Assembly: GCA_963753075.1 (NCBI GenBank)
Contig: CAVWAR010000017.1
Coordinates: forward strand, 1,116,001-1,180,000
DNA length: 64,000 nucleotides
Source: Prado023 sp963753075
GTDB taxonomy: Bacteria; Actinomycetota; Actinomycetes; S36-B12; CAIYMF01
Reading direction: 5' to 3'
Part shown: piece after piece, positions 44,147-52,636 of the stretch
Layout: every line of letters starts with the position of its first letter
How positions within the stretch are numbered: position 1 is the stretch's first letter
Notes under the pieces: model-generated
Database searches by the model: none
Told to the model about the DNA's origin: nothing
What the model saw: the letters and a program-made list of their open reading frames with translations, nothing else
Translations under genes and position numbers: made by a program

Positions 44147-45129
44147 GCTCGCCCGTACTCGTCGTACTTGCCGTCCATCGGGCCCGGGGTTCGCTGGTAG
44201 AGCCCGGCCACGATCTTCAGCTTCGATGCGCACACCCACGGCTGCCATCCGCGTGAGCCCCAGATCGCTCGGGCCATCTGGACGTTCAACTTGGCGTTGA
44301 GCGCCTTCTTGCGGGCATCGCTGATGCTGTCGGCCTTGACCCCGATGCCGCGGAGGGCCGCCTGGAGAGTCCCGCCGTCGTTGATCTGGAACACGCCGAA
44401 GTCGCGGGAGCCGTTCGCGTTGGGCTTGCTGACCCGGTTGGCGTGACCCGACTCGCAGCGGGCCACGGCCATCGCGTTGCCGACCTCGCTCGCAGGGAAG
44501 TACTGGCGCACCAGCTTGAGCACGGCTGCCGAGTTCGTGGCAGCGCCATCTGAGGGGATGGAGCCCACACCGCCGCCGCCGAGCGGCACCGTGTACGCCT
44601 CCTGGGCCCGCGCTGCGAGGATGGCCGCCTCGATAGCGGCATCGATCTGCCGTGCAGCAGCTGCCTCTTCGGAGGCCAGGTCCTTGGCTGCCTTGGCTCG
44701 GTCCTTCTCAGCCCGGGCCAGCTCCTCCTCCGTGGTCGCCAGGTTCTCCGCGGCTGCGGCCTCGGCCTCATCGAGCTCCGCCAGCGTGTCTGTGTAGTCC
44801 CCGCCCGCTGCCTCGGCACCGCCCACTGTCGGCGCCTCGGATTCGAGTGGGTTGATCACCTGGCCCGGGAGCTCAGCTGCCAACGACTCCATCGACCGGC
44901 CCGCTGCCACCGACAACCGGTCAGTGACCTCCTGCGCGTCAGCGCCCAATGCGGTGACCGGGGGTGCGGGCTCCGCGGGGACGGGCTGCAGGGCGACCGC
45001 TGCGGGGGTCTGGGCATTGACCCACGCCCCAGCACCGATCAGAACCCCGACGAGGACGAGCGTGAGCACGACGAAGACGCGCCGACCCGTTCTCAGGCGG
45101 CGCTCCACCTCGTAGTCCTCGTCCCCCAC
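44143..45129 (-). CDS. Membrane-anchored lysozyme/transglycosylase-like protein
   Basis: 328 residues. One N-terminal membrane segment (VFVVLTLVLVGVLIGAGAWV, about 19-38) anchors an extracytoplasmic chain. A long Ala/Glu/Lys-rich coiled coil (about 110-165) leads to a C-terminal lysozyme-like domain (about 205-325) with AVARCESGHANR, the likely catalytic Glu, then DFGVFQINDGG and IWGSRGWQPW. Probably cuts peptidoglycan. The GTG start is 6 nt after CATACT, a poor -10. Divergent from hisN and convergent with rsgA, with a 4-bp overlap of stops. Confidence 0.83.
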   Translation of the reverse strand: MGDEDYEVERRLRTGRRVFVVLTLVLVGVLIGAGAWVNAQTPAAVALQPVPAEPAPPVTALGADAQEVTDRLSVAAGRSMESLAAELPGQVINPLESEAPTVGGAEAAGGDYTDTLAELDEAEAAAAENLATTEEELARAEKDRAKAAKDLASEEAAAARQIDAAIEAAILAARAQEAYTVPLGGGGVGSIPSDGAATNSAAVLKLVRQYFPASEVGNAMAVARCESGHANRVSKPNANGSRDFGVFQINDGGTLQAALRGIGVKADSISDARKKALNAKLNVQMARAIWGSRGWQPWVCASKLKIVAGLYQRTPGPMDGKYDEYGRA

Positions 45130-45158
45130 GCTGTCAGTATGCCTCCGAGTGGGCCGGG

Positions 45159-45164
45159 TAGCCT
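45159..45164 (+). promoter_or_regulatory. -10 element of leaderless hisN
   Basis: TAGCCT ends 7 nt before the ATG at 45172; no Shine-Dalgarno is present between. Confidence 0.55.
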
Positions 45165-45171
45165 AGCCAGC

Positions 45172-45957
45172 ATGGGACCAATCGGGCTACGTGACCTTTC
45201 CCTGGCCCATGAGCTCGCCGATGCTGCCGACCAGATCTCGATGGCGCGCTACCGGGCCGCCGACCTCGTGGTGGACACCAAACCCGATCTGACCCCGGTG
45301 ACGGAGGCTGATCGGGCCGTCGAGACCGAGCTGCGGGGCCGGCTGGCCCACGATCGATCTCAGGACGTGGTGCTCGGCGAGGAGTTCGGCGGACAGCCGG
45401 ACCCGACCGGTCGGCAGTGGGTCATCGACCCCATCGACGGCACAAAGAACTACGTGCGCGGGGTACCGGTATGGGCCACGCTGATCGCCCTGGTCGTCGA
45501 TGGCAGCGCGGTGCTCGGAGTGGCCAGCGCACCTGCCCTGGGCCGCCGCTGGTGGGCGGTGCGGGGCCACGGCAGCCACACCCGGGGTCCAGAGGGTGGG
45601 CGGACGTTGCGCGTCTCGGCCGTCGAGTCTCTGGCTGATGCCAGCTTCTCGTTCAGCGACCACATCGGCTGGAGGCCGGGCGCGCTCGACACACTGCGGG
45701 ACGCAGCATGGCGGACCCGCGGCTACGGGGACTTCTGGTCGCACCTGCTGGTCGCTGAAGGAGCCGTCGATGTGGCGGCCGAACCTGAGCTGAACATGTG
45801 GGACATCGCCGCGCTCATCCCCATCATCGAGGAGGCCGGCGGGACAGTGACCGGCTACGAGGGCTCCCCCGCGCTGCTGGCCGGCAGCGCGGTGACCACC
45901 AACGGCGTGCTGCACGCGCAGGCACTCGCGGCCCTGTCCGCGGGATCCCCAGCCTGA
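45172..45957 (+). CDS. hisN: Histidinol-phosphatase, inositol-monophosphatase type
   Basis: Dephosphorylates histidinol phosphate, the eighth step of histidine synthesis in actinomycetes. The 261-residue product has the lithium-sensitive phosphatase motifs VTEADRAVE, GEEFG, WVIDPIDGTKNYVRG and the C-terminal ELNMWDIAAL. The aroA-rsgA-hisN neighbourhood supports hisN over a generic inositol phosphatase. The ATG at 45172 follows a close -10, so it is probably leaderless. Its 3' flank has three copies of a CCCCAGCCT repeat (45947-45985). Confidence 0.9.
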   Translation: MGPIGLRDLSLAHELADAADQISMARYRAADLVVDTKPDLTPVTEADRAVETELRGRLAHDRSQDVVLGEEFGGQPDPTGRQWVIDPIDGTKNYVRGVPVWATLIALVVDGSAVLGVASAPALGRRWWAVRGHGSHTRGPEGGRTLRVSAVESLADASFSFSDHIGWRPGALDTLRDAAWRTRGYGDFWSHLLVAEGAVDVAAEPELNMWDIAALIPIIEEAGGTVTGYEGSPALLAGSAVTTNGVLHAQALAALSAGSPA

Positions 45958-45997
45958 CCGCCCCAGCCTCACCGCCCCAGCCTGATCGTCTCCGGAC

Positions 45998-46909
45998 TCA
46001 GCCAGTGTCGGCGAGGATCTCGCGGAGAGCCCGTGTCCCGATGTCCCGATTGACCGGCGAGTCCCGGCTGTGCGCGAGGAACATGACACCGAGGAACAAC
46101 GCCCAGCCCCGCCCGCGTGCCCAGGCCGACTCGTCGGGGGCCAGGGCGCGCCGAAGGTGCGCCCTGGCGGGGCTGTCCAGCACCAGCCAGCCGACGGCGA
46201 GATCAGTGGCCGGGTCCCCGGCGCACAGGTCCCCGAAGTCGATGATGCCTGTCAGGCGATCCCCGGCCGCCAGCACGTTCAACCCGTGCAGATCACCATG
46301 CAGCCAGACGCCCGCGCCCCGATGTGCCGGGGTCGCCACTGCCGCCGACCAGACCCGCTGCAGCGGTGCTCGCAGGTCCTGCGGGACGTCTGGTGGGAGG
46401 CCTGGTGGGAGGCCTGCCAGTGCAGCCCGAAAGGAGTCATCCCGCTCGCCCAGAGGCACGCCCCGGAAGGGGTTCCGGGGAGCATCTGCGGGCGCAGGCA
46501 CGTTCAGCGCGGTCAGGAACCCGGCCAGCTGCTCGGCAGCCTGCAGCCCGGCGGGTCCCGCCAGGGCGCGAGATCCGAGCACCTGCCCGGGGACGAACCG
46601 GCAGACCGCCCAGCGCCACGGATACCCCTCCCCCGGCTCGCCCACCCGGACCGGCGCCGGAACCGGCAGGGGTAGGCGGGTGGCCAGTTCAGGCAGCCAG
46701 GTCAGCTCCGATTCGATCAGCCGCGCGCCGAGAGCCCGACGCGGAACCCGGACAGTCAGGTCGGCTCCCAGCCGGAACACGACATTGTCCCAACCGGCGC
46801 CGACCGGGCGCAGGGGCAGCTCTGACAGGTCCGGATGCTGAGAGCGCAGCAGGCGCCTGACGAGCCACCCGTCCACCGCGGCCTCGGCCGCAGGCGTTGC
46901 CTCTGCCAC
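45998..46909 (-). CDS. Aminoglycoside phosphotransferase (APH/CHK)-fold kinase
   Basis: A 303-residue eukaryotic-like small-molecule kinase. It has the catalytic loop WLHGDLHGLNVL and the metal motif IIDFGDLCAGDP. APH-fold proteins in soil actinomycetes often act on small metabolites, and resistance cannot be claimed. The GTG at 46909 (VAEATPAAE) lies 6 nt from a TACGCT -10; an upstream in-frame start at 46942 exists but is less likely. Confidence 0.83.
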   Translation of the reverse strand: MAEATPAAEAAVDGWLVRRLLRSQHPDLSELPLRPVGAGWDNVVFRLGADLTVRVPRRALGARLIESELTWLPELATRLPLPVPAPVRVGEPGEGYPWRWAVCRFVPGQVLGSRALAGPAGLQAAEQLAGFLTALNVPAPADAPRNPFRGVPLGERDDSFRAALAGLPPGLPPDVPQDLRAPLQRVWSAAVATPAHRGAGVWLHGDLHGLNVLAAGDRLTGIIDFGDLCAGDPATDLAVGWLVLDSPARAHLRRALAPDESAWARGRGWALFLGVMFLAHSRDSPVNRDIGTRALREILADTG

Positions 46910-46915
46910 CGGCCC

Positions 46916-46921
46916 AGCGTA
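46916..46921 (-). promoter_or_regulatory. -10 element of the leaderless APH-like gene
   Basis: TACGCT on the minus strand, 6 nt before the GTG at 46909. Confidence 0.5.
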
Positions 46922-47061
46922 TGCCGGTGGGCGTCTGGCCACTCACGACAACCGGTCGGCGACAGGACTGCGACGCCACCAACAGGTGTTCATCCTTCTC
47001 AGGAGGGGCAGCGGTCGACTACGGTGGCCCCATCAACTGGACAGACGCCCGGGAGGTACCG

Positions 47062-47526
47062 ATGACGATCCAACAAGTTCTCAAGACGAAGGGTTCGCAC
47101 GTCTCGACGATCGCACCCGAGGCGACGCTGACCGAACTTGTCGATGCCCTGGCCGAGCACCGGATCGGCGCGATGATCGTCTCCAGCGATGGCGAGCACA
47201 TCGACGGGATCGTCTCCGAGCGCGACATCGTCCGCGCGCTGCGCAGCGATGGCGGCCTGCCCTCGTTCCGGGAGTCCCGTCTGGTGCACCTGGACCGAGT
47301 CAAGGTCGCCGAGATAATGACCAGCGAGGTCACCACCTGCACACCGCAGACCTCGATCGATGAGGTGATGGCGACCATGACCGCGGGGCGCATCCGGCAC
47401 ATCCCCGTGCTCGATGAGGACTCCTTGGTCGGGATCGTGAGCATCGGTGACATCGTCGCCGCCCGGATCTCCCACCTGGAGTGGGAGCGCTCCGCGCTGG
47501 TCGACTACGTGACGACGGGGCGCTGA
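47062..47526 (+). CDS. CBS-domain pair protein
   Basis: 154 residues made of two CBS motifs (about 8-65 and 80-140), a module that binds adenosine nucleotides. ERDIVRAL and the second-motif GIVSIGDIV are typical. It is a stand-alone CBS protein without an enzyme domain, so it probably regulates a partner. The ATG follows GGGAGG. The next gene, a P450, starts within 70 bp. Confidence 0.9.
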   Translation: MTIQQVLKTKGSHVSTIAPEATLTELVDALAEHRIGAMIVSSDGEHIDGIVSERDIVRALRSDGGLPSFRESRLVHLDRVKVAEIMTSEVTTCTPQTSIDEVMATMTAGRIRHIPVLDEDSLVGIVSIGDIVAARISHLEWERSALVDYVTTGR

Positions 47527-47593
47527 CCTGGCCGAGAGCCCACGCAAGCACGGACGGACCCCGGCCACTGCCCCGGGGCCCACCGGTGGGGAC

Positions 47594-48898
47594 ATGCTGC
47601 GCGCGATGCGGCGCATCGGCACCGACCCCCTCGCGTTCCTGGCCTCGCAGTGGCGCATCCACGGCGACGTCGTCCAGTTCCCGATCCCGTCCCCGCCGAC
47701 GTATCTGGTCTGTCACCCCGATGACGTGCGAACGGTTCTGGTGGGTCGAGCCCGGGATGTGGGCAAGGACACGATCCAGTACCGCGCGCTGTCCCGGGTC
47801 ACCGGCAATGGGCTGCTGACCAGCGACAACCCGATCTGGCGCGAGCACCGGCGCATCCTCCAACCTGCCTTCCACGCCGACACGCTGCCGCAGGTCGCCG
47901 AGCACACAGCGCGAGCCGCGGACGTGCTCGTGGACCGACTCCGCGCGGTCGGCGAGGGCGGCGTGGTGGACATCGACTCCGAGGTGATGACCCTGGCCCT
48001 CGAGGTGGTCGGCGACTCGCTGTTCGGCCACCGTCTGGGGCCAGTCGCGGATCGACTGGCCGCCGCGACCCTGACAGCCCTCGAGGAGGTCGTCTCGATG
48101 GCCCGGATGCCCCTGCGGGCGCCCGGCTGGATCCCCACTCCCGGCAACCGTCGGATGGCACACTCCCTGGCCGAGCTCGATGCAGCCGTCACTGCGATCC
48201 TCGCCCAGCGACGAGCCCAGGGCCCGAGCGATCCCCCGGACATGCTCGACCTGCTCCTCGCATCCAGCCTGGAACCCACGGAGGTCCGCGATGAGATCGT
48301 CACCTTCCTGGTCGCGGGTCACGAGACGGTCGCCTCAGCCCTGACGTGGGCCCTCGTGCTCCTCAGCACCCATCCTGACGTCGCCGACCGAGTCGCGGAG
48401 GAGGCCGAGTCGGTGCTGGGTGGGCTGGCCCCCGGCGCGGCCGTCGACCTCTCGACGTTGGCCGAGCTAGAGGTCTCCCGTGCCGTTGTTGATGAGGCGA
48501 TGCGCCTGAACCCACCTGCATGGTTGATCACCCGGAGCACATCGGCTGCCATGGAGCTCGGCGGCTCGCACGTCCCGGCCGGTTCACTGGTGATCCTCAG
48601 CCCGTGGATCGTGCACCGGCACGAGTCGGTCTGGAGCGACCCGGAGGTGTTCGACCCGCACCGGTTCCTTCCCCCGGCTTCGGGCTCGACTCCCGGGATG
48701 CGAACCGCCTACATCCCGTTCGGCGCCGGACCGCGCATGTGCATCGGGCGTGACTTCGCCTACGCCGAGGCGGTGCTGTCCCTGGCGATGATCTGCAGGG
48801 CCGTTCGACTACAGCCCTCAGGACCACCCGTGCGCCCCCTGCCGCTGGTCACGATCCGCCCTGACCGACCGGCGCTCATGCGGGTCATCCGCCGCTGA
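47594..48898 (+). CDS. Cytochrome P450
   Basis: Haem monooxygenase of 434 residues. It shows the I-helix oxygen motif AGHETVAS, the K-helix DEAMRLNPP, the PERF-like DPHRF and the haem loop FGAGPRMCIG with Cys383. Membrane segments are absent, as in soluble bacterial P450s. The typical PGP motif of P450 N-termini lies just upstream of this ATG in the same frame (APGPTGGD). No ATG, GTG or TTG precedes it there, so the true start may be CTG at 47528, right after the CBS stop. Substrate and redox partner unknown; no ferredoxin gene is nearby. Confidence 0.9.
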   Translation: MLRAMRRIGTDPLAFLASQWRIHGDVVQFPIPSPPTYLVCHPDDVRTVLVGRARDVGKDTIQYRALSRVTGNGLLTSDNPIWREHRRILQPAFHADTLPQVAEHTARAADVLVDRLRAVGEGGVVDIDSEVMTLALEVVGDSLFGHRLGPVADRLAAATLTALEEVVSMARMPLRAPGWIPTPGNRRMAHSLAELDAAVTAILAQRRAQGPSDPPDMLDLLLASSLEPTEVRDEIVTFLVAGHETVASALTWALVLLSTHPDVADRVAEEAESVLGGLAPGAAVDLSTLAELEVSRAVVDEAMRLNPPAWLITRSTSAAMELGGSHVPAGSLVILSPWIVHRHESVWSDPEVFDPHRFLPPASGSTPGMRTAYIPFGAGPRMCIGRDFAYAEAVLSLAMICRAVRLQPSGPPVRPLPLVTIRPDRPALMRVIRR

Positions 48899-48913
48899 CG
48901 GCTGATCCCGCGG

Positions 48914-48982
48914 GCGGATCAGAGCACGTGCGGATCAGGACTCGGGGGGGATCAGAACACGCGTGGATCAGGGTTCGGGCGA
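48914..48982. repeat. Imperfect 16-nt repeats around GGATCAG
   Basis: Four copies of a unit with core GGATCAG(A/G) at about 16-nt spacing in the gap between the converging P450 and lipoprotein genes, the last overlapping the lipoprotein stop. Function unknown; slippage origin likely. Confidence 0.6.
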
Positions 48983-49600
48983 TGCGCTGCCCGAGGCGTC
49001 GGGCGAGCCGGTCACCAGGATGGCGTAGTCCGCAGGAGTGGCCGGGCCCTCGAGGACCCGGCCATCGGGCAGCACAAGCGGAATCGGCTGGCCGGTCTCG
49101 TCGGTGATCACCACCGAGGAGATGCCGACCTCGGCCAGGCTGCTCACCACCTGGCCCACGAGCAGGACCTGGTCGTTGGCCGGCAACAGGGTGAAGGGCT
49201 CGGTCCGGGACAGGACAACCTGACCCGACGCCGTCGAGTCCACGACCGTCAGGACCGGTGCTCCCGTGAGCGGATCGACCAGGAGGGTGCGCAGGTCCGA
49301 GGCCCGGTCCACCGGCGGCCCGGCCGCAAGGGCCGCCATCACGCCTGCGACGCTCCGCTCGTTCACCGCCTCCCGGACACCCTCGAGCCCTCGACCCGAG
49401 ACGAAGTAGACCGTGGTCTCGTTGCTGATCGGGCTCGGGGTGGGGGTCGGGGTCGGGGTGACCCCGGGGAGGGCGCCGCTGGGCAGGGACTGGGCCTGGT
49501 CCTGCGTGGAAACACCACATCCCGACACACCCACGAGCACCAGGAGCACCAGAAGCACCGGAACCGTGGCTGCACGACGGTGCCAGCCGGCCGCCATCAT
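48968..49600 (-). CDS. GerMN-domain lipoprotein
   Basis: 210 residues with a lipobox signal (LVLVGVSGC, lipidated Cys near residue 28). A Thr/Pro linker (TPTPTPTPSP) follows, then a GerMN domain (about 62-160), the domain found in LpqB and sporulation proteins. The ATG overlaps the upstream kinase stop (ATGA), so it belongs to the two-component operon. Layout resembles MtrA-MtrB-LpqB, but it is far shorter than LpqB and lacks its propeller. Confidence 0.83.
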   Translation of the reverse strand: MMAAGWHRRAATVPVLLVLLVLVGVSGCGVSTQDQAQSLPSGALPGVTPTPTPTPSPISNETTVYFVSGRGLEGVREAVNERSVAGVMAALAAGPPVDRASDLRTLLVDPLTGAPVLTVVDSTASGQVVLSRTEPFTLLPANDQVLLVGQVVSSLAEVGISSVVITDETGQPIPLVLPDGRVLEGPATPADYAILVTGSPDASGSASPEP

Positions 49601-50937
49601 GGCGTCCTCTCGATCGGCAGGTCCAAGGTGAACCGGGCACCACCGAACGGCGAGTTCTCAACCGTCACCTGGGCGCCGATCGCAGCAGCCTGGTCACGGA
49701 CGATCGCCAGACCCAGCCCGGCCCCCTCGACCCGTCGCTCGTTGACGTCGACACCCCGTGCGAAGGGCTCGAAGAGACGCTCGGCCTCCTCTGGTCGCAC
49801 CCCGGGCCCAGCGTCATCGACATGGATGCGGACGCGACCACCACCGGCGATCACGAGGACCTGACGGACTCCGTCGCCGTGCCTGGTGGCGTTGTCCACC
49901 AGGTTGGCCACGACCCGCTCAACACGACGTGCATCGGTCAGGATCTGGGGACGATCCCCTGCCAGGATCCCCGCCTCGAGGTTGCGCGCGGCCAGGACCC
50001 CCTCGACGAGCCCAGCGATGTCGGTCACGTCCCGCTGCACCGGGGCGGTCGCGGTCACGCTGGAGATCTCCAGGAGGTCGAGGAGGATCTGTGACAGCCG
50101 CCGGGTCTGCGTGGCCAGGCTGGTGACCAGCCGGGCCTCGCGGGGCCGGAACGTGTCCCGATGCTGGTCGAGCAGCTCAGCTGTGGCCACAACAGTGGTC
50201 AGTGGTGAACGCAGTTCGTGGCTCACGTTCGCCACGAACCGTCGTTCGCGCTCGATGCGCGACGCGACTGCCAGCGCCATGTCGTTGAAGGAGTCGGAGA
50301 TCGGGTCCAGGTCCGGGTCCCCGGTATCGGGCAGCCGCACGTCCAGGTTCCCGTCGGCCAGGTCACGGGCACCATCGGCCAGTTGGCGCAGGGGGTGCAT
50401 GAGCACGCCACCGATGTAGCGGCCCACCGCCCCGCCGAGCAGGAACGCCCCGACCGCCAGCAGGACCAGCAGCAGCGCTCCGTTGCGAAGGGTCTCGAGC
50501 AGGTCGGCCAGCGGGAACAGCTCTACGTACAGCCCAGACCTCGTGTACACCCCGACCGCGTAGTAGTACTCGTCATCGATCGCGAAGGTCTGCTGGGCGC
50601 CACCCTCAGTGAGCATCAGGTCGATCAGGGACTCGGGGATCTCCGACGGGGCCACAGTGCTGCCGCGCGAGTACCAGACCGTGCCGACCCGCATCAGCGC
50701 CTGCGACTGCCCGATCACGGGCTGCTGGCTGAGCACCTCGCCGGGCTGAGATCCGCCGGCGATCGCCGTATCGACAGACCGCGCGTCCAGAAGGGCACGC
50801 GTGAGGCCGATCGACTGCCGCTCGTTGGTCAGGTAGGTGCGGCTGACGAGGTAGATACCGCTGGCCACCAGGACGGCGACGAAGGCGGACAGCACTGCGA
50901 ACACGAGCGCCACCCGCGTACGCAGGCCGAATTGCAT
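49597..50937 (-). CDS. Two-component sensor histidine kinase (MtrB-like)
   Basis: 446 residues: TM1 (about 10-32), an extracytoplasmic region (33-150), TM2 (about 152-175), HAMP (176-228), HisKA with FVANVSHELRSPL and HATPase_c with LVDNATRHGDG and GAGLGLAIV. This is the standard layout of a membrane kinase. It lies 3 nt from the regulator upstream and overlaps the lipoprotein downstream. The signal is unknown; MtrB-likeness rests on context only. Confidence 0.92.
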   Translation of the reverse strand: MQFGLRTRVALVFAVLSAFVAVLVASGIYLVSRTYLTNERQSIGLTRALLDARSVDTAIAGGSQPGEVLSQQPVIGQSQALMRVGTVWYSRGSTVAPSEIPESLIDLMLTEGGAQQTFAIDDEYYYAVGVYTRSGLYVELFPLADLLETLRNGALLLVLLAVGAFLLGGAVGRYIGGVLMHPLRQLADGARDLADGNLDVRLPDTGDPDLDPISDSFNDMALAVASRIERERRFVANVSHELRSPLTTVVATAELLDQHRDTFRPREARLVTSLATQTRRLSQILLDLLEISSVTATAPVQRDVTDIAGLVEGVLAARNLEAGILAGDRPQILTDARRVERVVANLVDNATRHGDGVRQVLVIAGGGRVRIHVDDAGPGVRPEEAERLFEPFARGVDVNERRVEGAGLGLAIVRDQAAAIGAQVTVENSPFGGARFTLDLPIERTP

Positions 50938-50940
50938 CGG

Positions 50941-51621
50941 TCAGGCCTTGAGGCGATAGCCGAATCCGCGCACGGTCATCAGGTGCACCGGCTCGGCGGG
51001 GTCGGTCTCCATCTTGGCCCGCAGCCGGTAGACGAGGTTGTCCACGACGCGCCCGTCGCCGGGGTTGCGGTACCCCCACACGTTGCGCAGGAGGTCATCG
51101 CGACTGACCACCCGCTCGCGAGCGCCGATCAGCTCGGCCAGGAGCTTGTACTCCGTCGGTGACAGCGGCAGGATCCGCTCACCCACCTGGACCTCGGCGG
51201 TGTCTGGTCGCAGCACGACCTCACCGCACTCGAGCAGTCCGTGGTCGACCTCGACATCCCCGGAGCGGCGGATCTGGGCACGGATCCGCGCGAGCAGCTC
51301 CTTGGTGACGAACGGCTTGGTGACATAGTCATCGGCGCCGGCTTCGAGCCCGGAGACGACATCGTGGCTGTCGGCCTGAGCGGTGACGATGATGATCGGC
51401 ACCCGGCTGGTCGCCCGGACGCTGCGAACCACGTCAAGGCCATGAATGCCCGGCAGCCGGAGGTCGACGAGCAGCACATCGGGATCCTCGTCCTGCCCGA
51501 TGACCAGCGCCTCCTCCCCGTTCGCAGCCTCGAGGACGCGGTACCCGTCATCCTCGAGGGCATAACGGATCACCAAACGGATCTCTTCGTCGTCCTCGAC
51601 GACCATCACTGTCTTCCCCAC
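50941..51621 (-). CDS. OmpR-family response regulator
   Basis: 226 residues. The receiver domain has VVEDDEEIR, phospho-Asp in LLVDLRLPGIHG and Lys in YVTKPF. The winged-helix DNA-binding domain (about 128-225) has LSPTEYKLLAELI and VVDNLVYRLRAKM. GTG start at 51621. First gene of a regulator-kinase-lipoprotein operon. It resembles MtrA/CseB-type regulators; the exact orthology is uncertain. Confidence 0.93.
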   Translation of the reverse strand: MGKTVMVVEDDEEIRLVIRYALEDDGYRVLEAANGEEALVIGQDEDPDVLLVDLRLPGIHGLDVVRSVRATSRVPIIIVTAQADSHDVVSGLEAGADDYVTKPFVTKELLARIRAQIRRSGDVEVDHGLLECGEVVLRPDTAEVQVGERILPLSPTEYKLLAELIGARERVVSRDDLLRNVWGYRNPGDGRVVDNLVYRLRAKMETDPAEPVHLMTVRGFGYRLKA

Positions 51622-51724
51622 GTGCCCTATTCAACCCCGACTTGGCCGTGATGACGCCATGCACCCACCGAATCGCCCCATTTCGATGCAACTGCGACCC
51701 GCCAGGCCTGTGCCCGAGACCGGC

Positions 51725-52546
51725 TCACTCGGGGCGCCGGAGCTCCAGGACAGGCAGGCCGTCGGGGTTGTCCGCGTCCATGCGGATCTCCTCGTCGGCG
51801 ACGAACTGCCGAATCAGGTGGGACAGCTCACGCGGGTGGGCGAAGTTGATGGAATGCGCTGCTCCCTGCAGGAGCACGATCCTGACCTGGGGGGGGATAT
51901 CGGCCATGGCCCGGCTGATGTTCTTCCACGGGGGCCGGACGGGGTCCTCGCTGCCGATCACGATCATGACCGGCATCGGCATGGCCATGACCCGGTCATA
52001 CGCCGGGAACTTGGCCATGGCGATGAAGAGTCGCATCGCTCGGATCATGCCGAAGCGCAGGTAGTCGGGCACCGCCACGGGCAGCAGCGAGGGAGGCTCC
52101 ACAAGACCATCCCGGGCCATCTGGGCGATGGCCTTGCCCAGCGGCTGGTTGTGCGGGCCGCCGGCCAAGGAGACGAGGATCCCCTTCGACACCTTCTCAG
52201 GAGCCTCAGCGATGAGTTCCGCGGTGATCGCGCAGCCCAACGAGTTGCCGACCAGGATCGCCCGCTCGATCCCGACCGCATCCATGAAGTGGTTCAGGGC
52301 GGTGCCAAGCTCCTCGATGGTCAGCGGAACCGCTGGCTTGGGGCTCCTGCCGAAGCCGGGCAGGTCGGGGATGTACACCCGGAACGCGTCCGTGAGCATC
52401 TCGGCCGTGGGCAGCAAGTAGGTCCCCGAGATCGCGAACCCGTGCTGATGGATCATCACGGGCGCATCGACCGGCCCACCAACGCGGTACCGGATCCAGT
52501 TGCCGTCGACAAGAACGCTGTTCCAGGTGAATCCGTTGTCAGCCAC
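51725..52546 (-). CDS. Alpha/beta-hydrolase
   Basis: 273-residue hydrolase of the esterase/haloperoxidase type. The oxyanion HGFAISG lies near residue 34 and the nucleophile elbow VGNSLGC near 99. Asp is in IGSEDPV and His in GAAHSIN, so the triad is complete. DLPGFGRSPKP is typical. Substrate unknown. GTG start at 52546; CAGGAT 6 nt upstream could be a weak -10. It probably stands alone. Confidence 0.87.
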   Translation of the reverse strand: MADNGFTWNSVLVDGNWIRYRVGGPVDAPVMIHQHGFAISGTYLLPTAEMLTDAFRVYIPDLPGFGRSPKPAVPLTIEELGTALNHFMDAVGIERAILVGNSLGCAITAELIAEAPEKVSKGILVSLAGGPHNQPLGKAIAQMARDGLVEPPSLLPVAVPDYLRFGMIRAMRLFIAMAKFPAYDRVMAMPMPVMIVIGSEDPVRPPWKNISRAMADIPPQVRIVLLQGAAHSINFAHPRELSHLIRQFVADEEIRMDADNPDGLPVLELRRPE

Positions 52547-52636
52547 GGTGGCATCCTGCCACCCCGGGACGCCGCGGGCTGCGGCCAGCGGTGTCGCCGG
52601 GGTCAGGACTGTCTCAGGCCCGGCGAGTCCGCAGGG

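Noticed and set aside
45998..46909. Aminoglycoside resistance gene
   Set aside because: APH-fold kinases phosphorylate many metabolites; no resistance-specific features are visible.
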